Part shown: positions 55,606 to 64,000 of the stretch, piece by piece
How positions within the stretch are numbered: position 1 is the first letter of the stretch
How the letters are laid out: every line of letters starts with the position of its first letter
DNA from: Spirometra erinaceieuropaei
Lineage: Eukaryota > Platyhelminthes > Cestoda > Diphyllobothriidea > Diphyllobothriidae
Length of the DNA stretch: 64,000 bases
Reading direction: 5' to 3'
NCBI GenBank assembly: GCA_902702965.1
Contig: CACRXP010000142.1
Location: 887,594-951,593 of the forward strand
Made by a program: the position numbers and the translations under genes
The notes under the pieces: generated by a model
What the model saw: the letters and a program-made list of their open reading frames with translations, nothing else
The model's database searches: none
Told to the model about the DNA's origin: nothing

Positions 55606-56754
55606 GAACCGCTGCCTGGAACCACGGCTAAACTTTTCTTGGAATAAGTACGTTCGGTGAGGATGTACATGAGTTCTTTCAGCGTGCGTATCCCGTGTGC
55701 GTGGCAATGGCTAGAGAGCATGCTACTCCTCCCCTTTCCGCGGCGTCGCTAATGTTCTCGTGAGAAATGGTTTCGAATTATCTTCATACTGTCGAATATC
55801 ATTTTACCAGAACCCAATACATTCCAAAACCGGACGTTTATTGACAGCAAGCAGCCGTAGCTCACTTACTAAAAATTGACCTTTGTAATAGCCCATAGTG
55901 ACGTCGGTCCTGGTGGTTCCTTCAGTGAATTATTTGCTATCGCCTGGTGTGATGTGACTACTCCACTAACTTCATCCGCAAACACAGAACTGTAGAACTT
56001 CAGTTAAGAATTCAATAGTTTCCGGACAAATTACGAGGACGTACAATTGTAACGGATGAGATATTGGTATCTCTCTCCCTCTCTCTCTCTCTCTCTTCAC
56101 GTTCATATCACTGAATTTGACGAGGCAGAGCATATAAGAACTCTTCCATTCCTACGTCACGAATTTTCCGTCATCTGCTTTTTTGAACTTCTCGACTTAT
56201 AACTCAAAACTGCTTTTTCGGACGCATGGGGATACTTTCAACAGTTGAAGGGAGTACCTATGTGGTCATCCATCTTTGGCTTTCTTGCTACAGTCATGAT
56301 ACACAAATAAGAAGCTACAGCCTTAATATTGGCCAACCCAAATCTGCAGGTGACCTAAATGGACAGCATTTCTGATAGTATTTGAAGGAATCAACTGGAA
56401 ATGCTCCACAGAGTTGTCCTCCCAACCTTTCCATGATTTACGTTCACGTTCGAAATGCTCTCGTGCATAGAATGGCGGATGGAGCATTCTAAACGTCAGT
56501 CTAGTGCAACGAATCCTGTGTGGAAGTTATTATGTACTGTGAAAACAGTCACCCAATCGCTCATAAACAAAGCGCTGTTAACGTTCAAAAACACACTGCT
56601 ATAACAATGACTGTATAGAGCCTCAGTATTCGAAGAAATTGTTTTCCAAAAATGGGTACCCTTGAAATATTGCAAGTCGGTCCATAATAAAATTGGATTT
56701 AAAAGGCGGAAAGCAATGAACTAGGTTGTTCCAATCAGGTGATCAAACCACTGA
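55606..56754. other. Unassigned intergenic DNA
   Basis: Contains a (CT)n run at 56071-56096. Nothing else recognised. Confidence 0.35.
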
Positions 56755-57435
56755 ACACGTCCTTACATTAATAATGTGTCCGAACTCTTTGGAAGGCACC
56801 TGAGGAAGCACCAAATACAACTGACGCACAAACCGCTGACTATACTGGGCACCCAGGTAGCACACCTCAGTGATAGGTTTAGTTGTTTTGATGAGAAAGA
56901 AGTCATCCAGGGGCATTCCTGCTACAGCCGCAATGTAGTATACTTTGGTCAAGCTCGGAAGAGTGGCTCTTAACACACATACATAAACACCGGTCGACAG
57001 GAAAGAGGCGAGGTCACTCGCCCCATGTCGCCCCACAGACGCTGGAACCTGGACACAAACTTGCTTGGGACAAGACCCGCATTGCTGGGTTCTGTCCACC
57101 TAAAAAGGCAGAGAATCCTTGGAGGCCATATATTTTGATAATCCGCACATGAATGGACACACAGAATGTAATGCTGTGTACAAAAATCTCAAGGAGAAAC
57201 TGGAAAAAGCCATAGCAAATCAGAATGGGATGTCAGTTCTCAGAAATTTCTAATTGGGCAGAGTGCAGAAACGGTATTCGTATTTTAGACATGTTTAAAT
57301 TTTGGAATGTTTTGCACACTTGCTGCACCCTTGACGATGATCCGGGGAAACAAACGTCAAAAATTTGCGAAATAAAGTTTGCTGACCTCCTCAAAGCACT
57401 TATTTCTCCCAAAAATACGCATGTATCGGAGTCCC
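56755..57435 (+). pseudogene. PLE-1 lineage remnant: GIY-YIG region and pseudo-LTR
   Basis: The plus frame has VSELFGRHLRKHQIQLTHKP and AHLSDRFSCFDEKEV (compare VPELVERHLRKHQIHVSHKP and AHPKDRVGYLDKKEV in PLE-1), then a decayed NVVYFGQARKS. Downstream, GACATGTTTAAATTTTGGAATGTTTTGCACACTTGC and AAATAAAGTTTGCTGACC match the PLE-1 3' pseudo-LTR. The whole C-terminal stretch is frame-shifted. Confidence 0.75.
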
Positions 57436-57446
57436 TGCATATAGTA

Positions 57447-58300
57447 GGCGGGCTAACTCATGAAATGTCAACCGAAATTCCGAAATGCGTTTTCTTTACG
57501 AATAAATAAATTGAGTAAGGTTGTAAAACTAGTCAGCCTGCAAAACAATTCTACAAGTTTTCATTTACGTCAGTATGCCGGCTTTCGAATTAACTCCCTT
57601 CCGGCTGCATGCAAAAACAACACTCTGTAAAAAAGACTACTTGAGTAGCATGCATTTTTTTCATTGATTTTCGATGCCCTTAAAAGTTCGATTATATTTC
57701 ATGAAAAACATGAATAAAAATACTCATTCTTTTGCTCATTCCGTAGATACTTACGCCTTACGTCTTATACTCGAAGAAGGGTGTAATTCGGTTTGCAAAA
57801 ACTTTTCCAATTCCCGGAGAATTTTGAACCCGCTCTACCGTTACATTTGGATTCAGGGTTTCCAAACTACCAACCGTATATTTTCCGCGTACCGAAAACC
57901 ACATGTTTCTCTACGGTAATAAAGGGGAACCATATGTAGTTCATAAAATTTAGCATTGAATTCGATCCATATTGTTAACTTTACAAGCGACGTTGGTAAA
58001 TGCAGGGATATGAGGATTTATGAACGGTCATTTCACGGTATTTAAAAGTCCCACAATTGGAAACTTTTCAAAATTGAATTTTTTCCCTTTTGGTGTATAA
58101 AATTAGTATAAGAAGTGATTTCATACTGAAAGAGCAAAATAATGAATATTTTATGCATATTTTCCATGAAATATAATCGACGAGAAAAAATCATGCTACA
58201 CAAGTAGTCGTTTTTTTACAGAGTATAGTTTTTGCATGCAGCTGGAATGAAGTTACTTCGAAAGCCAGCATCTTGACGTAACTGAAATATTATATAATTA
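57447..58300. mobile_element. FB-1 MITE, right end replaced by a (GGT)n array
   Basis: It starts TAGTAGGCGGGCTAACTCAT, followed by GAAATGTCAACCGAAATTCC, and continues through the left arm, the centre (ATTTTCCGCGTACCGAAAAC) and most of the right arm. It breaks off at TATAATTATGTCGTTGATGG, where intact copies read ATTATGCTGCATGATGATTGG. Confidence 0.82.
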
Positions 58301-58310
58301 TGTCGTTGAT

Positions 58311-58397
58311 GGTGGTGGTGGTGGTGGTGGTGGTGGTGGTGGTGGTGGTGGTGGTGGTGGTGGTGGTGGTGGTGGTGGTGGTGGTGGTGGTGGTGGT
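58311..58397. repeat. (GGT)29 microsatellite
   Basis: Near-perfect GGT triplets starting at the internal GATGATG of the FB-1 right arm. It creates a spurious poly-histidine frame on the minus strand. Confidence 0.96.
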
Positions 58398-59462
58398 AGC
58401 ATTGTAAAATAAGCCATAAATTCTCATCCCAGTCTCTCCGATATCTGTCAACACCACTTCTCAATTATTATCAGGTTTTCGCAGCGGAGGCTGACAATCT
58501 CGCCTACTTGTAGCATTTCATCTGACTGCGTGTTGTAGTTCCAACAAAGCACAAAAAGAACACCTTGCATTTTAGTCACATGTCAGTTTGCGCCGGAATA
58601 AGCTTGACCCTGATGACAAGCCAGTCCCGCTCATTGAACTTCACAAGGCCAGAGATCCACTGCCGTACGTCTTCTCATGTCCCCAGTGGTGTACCTCATC
58701 ACTGCCGCCAGTCAGTTTCGGATTCGGGATAAAATTTGCATACTTCTAAATTCCATTATTAGGTTATCACGACACTACCGAACCATATCATTCGACGAGT
58801 GAGTAAGCTGGACCTGGCTTGTTTTGCTGCTGATCGACCGTTCGGCCGCCCGTAGAAGACAAGATTACATGGGGAGATTTGAGAAAAGGAACTCTTAGCT
58901 TGCTCTGTAGACTGGAAAATGGATAACTGTGGAGGGTTTGGACATAATCCCTACTATAACAGTTCGACAGAAGCTGTCATCAAAATTAATTCTCATTCGG
59001 TTGTCGTCCTCCATCCCTGCCTTCGCTTTAATGGTATCTACAAAAATCCCGGGTACGAACGCAATACCTCATAAAACCTGACTGCAACAACAAATCAGTT
59101 GTCTCAAAACTTACTCTTTGTCGGAGCGCCACTGTGAACTAACGTCCGAGCATGAATTGTAGGTGGCGGACGAATACATACTCGTCCAAACTCTCACACC
59201 AGCTTCATCGACGTCCAGCTTCATTAGTGTTTTTTTATTTGCTCAACGTGAGTGGCTCGACATTTACGTCAATATCGCGACAGAATCGTTCACTAAACAG
59301 AATACGATCCTTATCTTGCGCATTGTAGCTCAATCACGTGGAAAGTTTTGCCCATTTTGCTGTCAAGTAAAAGAGAGGACAGACCTACATATATGGCCCC
59401 CTAAACAGGACATCGAAACGGAGCAGCCTGCCAGACGGATGACTTTTAGTCAACTTCCAGTG
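58398..59462. other. Unassigned intergenic DNA
   Basis: A 101-codon plus frame (59163-59468) has no recognisable domain. Nothing else stands out. Confidence 0.35.
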
Positions 59463-59680
59463 AAGTAAGGTTCAGGTTTAAGGATAAGGCTAGGGTTAGG
59501 TTAGGGTTAAAGGCTAGATTTAAAATTAGCGGTAAGGTTAGTCTGGACCAAGTTTAGGGTTGAGTCAGAAGCCAGAGTTAACAGCAAAGTTTAGGTTTAA
59601 GGTAGGGCTAAGGACCAAGACTAGGTCAACAGTTTAGATTTAAATTGGGATTACTGCTAGGATTAGGACACGGCAATATT
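59463..59680. repeat. Degenerate telomere-like (TTAGGG)n tract
   Basis: Runs such as AGGCTAGGGTTAGGTTAGGG with many diverged AGGTTTAAGG and TTAGGGTTGAG units. The strand sense is opposite to the CCCTAA tracts at 7322 and 61625. No terminal inverted repeats were found around it. Confidence 0.65.
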
Positions 59681-59808
59681 CTGCCCTTTCTGGAATTACG
59701 CGCAGGTCCACCTCTATTACTTAGGTGGAGCGTACCTATTCCAATGTCCTGGTTTGGGGGTCATACAGGTCAAGTCTATCAGGTAAGATGTCGAAATAAT
59801 GACCAATA

Positions 59809-59918
59809 GAAGAAGAAGAAGAAGAAGAAGAAAACAAAAATAAGAAGAAGAAGAAGAAGAAGAAGAAGAAAAAGAAAAAAGAAGAAGAAGAAGAAGAAGA
59901 AGAAGAAGAAGGAGAAAG
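59809..59918. repeat. (GAA)n microsatellite
   Basis: About 110 bases of almost pure purine GAA/AAG triplets, interrupted by AAAACAAAAATA. Confidence 0.95.
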
Positions 59919-61434
59919 ACGGGTTAGAAGTCAAGTCAGTCAAAGAGGCTTAATTTTTTTGTGACTGTGTCCAAATGTAGAGATCGCGATCGAAATAAGA
60001 CGTCGATTTCTGAACTCCGACCGTATTTCTTTAGACCAGCTTCCTGATTGCCTCACTTTGTAAGTATGCAATAAAAGTGATTGTCCGGCTTTGACCGAGA
60101 CCGCATGCGACCGATATGTAGTAAAGAACTACAAATAAAGTGCGCTCGCTGCCGCCTTTTGTTCTCTGAATTTTTGGCTTCCGCACTGGTTAGAAGGCCC
60201 TAGTAAATGAGGCGGTGGCCCAGATGGTCGACCCGTCTTCATAGTATTCCCTTTTAAATCTGATTACTTAAAGTCTAGCAAAGGCCGTGGGCGAAAAACT
60301 GAAACTCGCCGTGTGCTTTAAACATGAACATAATATGTCGGATAAACAAGCAGGGGAACAGTGATGTCTTTAAGTGATGACTTCTGGGGGAGGTATTCTT
60401 TAATAATCACACGTATCTAACGGACGCGACTTGAAAATCGGGTCGGAAGTGACGCGTGTCAATCCAGGCATTCACACCCTCAAACGAACGTGGACTTGAT
60501 TTCCACGAGTATACTGTCAGGTATGGCGTTGGAGATCCATGCGGCACGTGGAGGGACTGCTGTTTGGGGAGAAGAGTCGGTAGATCGGACTATAAGCGTT
60601 GGTTTGACTGGCAATGCCAATGATTTTCGGAATTCATACTTGCCAGGAATTGCAACCACTTTTGACAGCATCCACCGCAGTATGTCTCTCTCCCTATCCT
60701 AATCTTGTCAATCCAATCGTATTCTAGCTCCGAGACTGCCCAGAGGTAATTCAGAATGAACTTGCGTGCAGGAAACCGCCTGGACTTTTACTCACAAAAA
60801 GCACGTGATGTCGATAACTCCGCGACTAATTTATACGGAATAGCTATCCAAAGACGTTTTTAGGTTGGTGCCGACGTGTTGCTTCTCTCTCATGGACCCC
60901 ACCGGCAACACCACCGATCGTTCGACATCCTCTTTCATACACTAAGAACATCTCAGAGCTGACGGAGCGCATACCGGTTCAAAGCTGCCATACACGCCAG
61001 GACCACAGATATGAAAGACCAATTAAATCTCAGGTAGAATTTGGGCGTAGATTACCGTATCTCGTGCCCAAACTGTTCCCACAATTATGCAGGTCAGATT
61101 GAACGCAAGCTCGGGTCGCGCATACGCGAAAATATACTGGCACCGAGGCGACAAATTATCACAAGCGACCGCCAACATCTTCAGAAGGGGTAACGAGTTT
61201 GACTTTGCAGATGCCAACCCGAAAATAAATCAAGCGGGGTATAGATTGAGGTTTGGACCTCGGACGTGAAGTCAATCAGTCGATGTATCAGTCTGGCGCC
61301 GGCGTACAAGACCCTGGTCAGCCATCTCCACACCTGCGTTACTAGACTTTGATTAGCGAACAACTTCTACAACTGTCTCCTCTGACAATGGGCGTCAGAA
61401 TTAGTGTGAATGCCCCAGCAAATAAACAGTGGTC
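59919..61434. other. Unassigned intergenic DNA
   Basis: Short frames only; nothing recognised. Confidence 0.35.
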
Positions 61435-61762
61435 CGATGTGGTTTTGTAGACCACCTGAAGTAAACAAACCCCAGCTGCCTGTAGCACGCGACCGTTGGT
61501 AATAGGGGTTTTTACTGGTGGAGCCACGGAACGCACAGGCGGGGAGGTTAAGTATTTGTATGCACAGAAACGCGATTGGATATGCACGGTTGGACTTTGA
61601 GTGGTCGAAAAATAGTTGTTCAAACCCTTTACCCTAAACCTAACCCCTAACTCTAACCTCTAGCCCTAACCCCTTATTCTCATCCCTAACTCCCAACCAT
61701 AACCCTCTAACCCCAGCCCCAACAGTATTGGGTCCTTCACGTGGGGCTACATAACCACATCG
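61435..61762. mobile_element. TIR element with telomere-like interior (copy 2)
   Basis: It begins CGATGTGGTTTTGTAGACCAC and ends GTGGGGCTACATAACCACATCG, which are inverted repeats. The interior has (CCCTAA)n-like CTAAACCTAACCCCTAACTC over about 61622-61715. It aligns to 7134-7415 over its length (AAACCCCAGC, GAACGCACAG and GTATTTGTATGCA blocks). No ORF. Confidence 0.75.
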
Positions 61763-62828
61763 CTCCCAGACCAACCATCTTCACCTGAAATTCGCATATT
61801 CACCACTAGCTCAACCCGGACATTGCTCCGATGTTCACATGAGCAAGATTAGTTATAAAAAGCTACGTCATGAGGGAGCAGGTTCAGTCCCATTTGTTTG
61901 TTTATGCATATATCCAATCCAAGGCAACTGCAGTGTCACGACAGTTTGAATGTACCTCAATCCGGGACTCTTGAAGGCCCGCGGAAACGACGTTAATCTT
62001 TTTGCACAACTTTGAATTAACCGGTCTCTCCACGGAATCTGGATAGTGGATCGACCTTCTGAAAATGCTAGCCATGAAAATAATCAGAGTCGGGCCGGGC
62101 AAACACACTCTTGCGAAACGTGCATTGTTAATAACTTCAAGCTTTCTTGGCTGTGTGCTGCCGGAACAGCCGCCTATAACAGGACCATGACGGACGTTAG
62201 CTGACATCCGGCACAATCTTGGGACCCTGAACTAATGTGAACATAGAAGTTCAATTTTTGAATTCAAGAATTATGGGAAATCACTGAGTTGCCCGCGCAA
62301 CCACTACGCTACATTCCACGGCTTTGTTGAATTTCTAGACGACTTGAGTGTTACGATGGTGCCGAGACAATTCAGTAGGACGCAAGGCTGAGTAAAACGG
62401 CTTCTGAACGAGACAGGATGCAAAAGTTGGTCACGAGGTCACGTATGCTTGTTATTCTTACTTAATCAAACCACTTGCGCAAGACTTTCTGTGAAAGCTA
62501 CACTTAGACGGAACCATCCTTGTTTGTCTCTGTTAGCACATACTTCGTACATTTTAATGTAGTTACGCTGTTCTAGTTAGGTGCACATAGGTTGGTTACA
62601 AAAAAGATAGCATCTACATCACTTCGTCATCTCAAATGGCGTTTCTCAGGGGCGAAAATGAGTTAAGGCTGTTGGCTTGCAAGGCGATTGACTGAGGCGA
62701 GTTGCTTGCCCTTTTGATAGTCATCTCCACCTCGCCAAGGAATAGAAGCTGCGGCGGCCACAGCTGAGGCGGTCACATGGAAGTTACCCCTAGATCTTTT
62801 ATGGGAGTTGACGGACTGTCGCCGTTGG
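61763..62828. other. Unassigned intergenic DNA
   Basis: Nothing recognised. Confidence 0.35.
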
Positions 62829-63797
62829 TACAGTAGGTGGGCTAATCGAGTAAATATCAACCGAAATTCCGAAATGCGTTTTCGTTTCGAAAAGACTATT
62901 TAGGTAGGGTTGCAAAACTGATTAGCTTGAAGCGTTCTTCTACAATAATTCAGCTACCGCAGGATACCAGCTTTCGGACAAACTTCTTTTCGGCTACATG
63001 CAGAAACTATACTCTGTAAAAAATGACAACTTAAGTGGCATGCATTTTTCTCATTGATTTTCAATGCCCCTAAAAACTCGATTATATTTCATGGGAAACA
63101 TGCATAAAATTATTCTCCTGCTCATTCCGTAGAAGATTACGTTTTTTTCCAATTTTATGCTCGATTAAAGGTTATAATTCGGTTTTAAAAGTTTCTATTA
63201 GTGAGATATTTTAGTACCGTGAAATGCCCGTTCATAAAACATCGCGTCTGCATATTTACTAAGGTTGTTTGCAAAGTTTACAATCTGGCTCAAATCCACT
63301 GCTAAATTTTATGAACCCAACATACTCTCCTCCTAATACCGTAGATAAATGTATGGTTTTCCGTACGCGGAAGATGTACGGCTTGTATTTTGTAAACCCT
63401 GAATGCCGAGTCAAGTTCAATATTATTCGGGAATTGGAAAAGTTTTTGAAATCCGAATTATACCCTTTCTTCGAAGGTAAAATTGAAAGAGGACGTTATC
63501 TTCTACGGAATGAACAGGAGAATGAATAACTTTATGCACGTTTCCCATGAAATATATTTGAATTTTTGAGGGCATCGAAAATCAATGAGAAAAATGCATG
63601 CTACTTAAGTAGTTATTTCTTGCAGAGTATAGTTTCTTCATGTAGCCGAAAAGAAGTTCGTTCGAAAGCTGACATCCTGCTGTAGCTGAATTATTGTAGA
63701 AGAATGCTACATAGCGATCAGTTTTACAACCTTTTCGGAACGAAAACGCATTTGGGAATTTCGGTTGACATTTCATCAGTTAGCCCACCTACGGTAC
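62829..63797. mobile_element. Full-length FB-1 foldback MITE (969 bp)
   Basis: It starts GTACAGTAGGTGGGCTAATC and ends TTAGCCCACCTACGGTAC. Arms of about 370-400 bases pair along their length; for example, AACTTCTTTTCGGCTACATG at 62981 is mirrored near 63640. They surround a unique centre of about 220 bases (TTTTCCGTACGCGGAAGATG). The terminal CAGT with flanking TA fits a Tc1/mariner-type origin. No transposase. Confidence 0.88.
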
Positions 63798-64000
63798 ATG
63801 TAGAGGTCCGACCGCTGTAAGCGACGACGCTGACCGTGCAGCCCATGGACTGGGCGCAACACCGACGAGTTGCATGTGAATTACTCTATGGTGAGTCAGA
63901 CTTCTCATCATTCGTCGCATTGTCTCCTCCGAAGACAAGAAAATATCTGTGCTACCGGGTGTGAGCCAAACAGCCGTCTACGCGGACCACACACGACCTA
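63798..64000. other. Window end, nothing recognised
   Basis: About 200 bases without an ORF or repeat that I can identify. Confidence 0.4.

Noticed and set aside
58216..58464. Poly-histidine ORF on the minus strand
   Set aside because: Artefact of the (GGT)29 array.

Overview
The window is eukaryotic, repeat-dense and gene-poor. The best guess is a platyhelminth, probably a diphyllobothriidean tapeworm. This is inferred from abundant Penelope-like elements (PLEs) with GIY-YIG endonucleases, a LINE with C2H2-like fingers of the 'ARIGLVGHLRIH' type, and a host gene with short (74-221 bp) introns. I could not run a search, so the species is not established. There are no prokaryotic operons, CRISPR arrays or rRNA genes.

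Only one host gene is well supported: a four-exon T-box transcription factor on the minus strand (51955-54287). Its T-box sits at the extreme C-terminus and its third intron appears to be of the rare GC-AG type. Most of the rest is transposable-element sequence or unassigned intergenic DNA.

Layout: 1-14.8 kb holds satellite-like repeats, a TIR element around a GTA microsatellite, several Tc1/mariner-like foldback MITEs (full-length copy 12692-13684), a MITE carrying telomere-like CCCTAA repeats, and an 823-bp tandem duplication (8656-10288). 14.8-23.6 kb is a graveyard of PLE pieces, a zinc-finger LINE (15405-16735) and MITE copies. 23.9-29.7 kb has a nearly complete minus-strand PLE with long-terminal-like repeats (23939-26707), a second foldback family (26762-27440) and a 5'-truncated PLE (28413-29727). 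30.4-31 kb has two tRNA-derived SINEs head to head. 33-39.4 kb is a nested stack: a degenerate minus-strand PLE split by a foldback MITE, itself split by a nearly intact plus-strand PLE (35454-38162) bounded by a 15-bp target-site duplication. 39.9-49.1 kb has more SINEs, a LINE interrupted by a SINE with exact 9-bp duplications, and a 591-bp TIR element. 50-54.3 kb has a retroposed tRNA 3' half and the T-box gene. 54.3-64 kb has microsatellites, a PLE remnant, two more foldback MITEs and a second copy of the telomere-repeat MITE. A 67-base assembly gap lies at 33844-33910.

At least three PLE lineages coexist, but the two best-preserved elements carry disabling mutations (one stop codon; two frameshifts) and the third is 5'-truncated. 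The LINEs, SINEs and MITEs are presumably mobilised in trans by autonomous relatives elsewhere in the genome.
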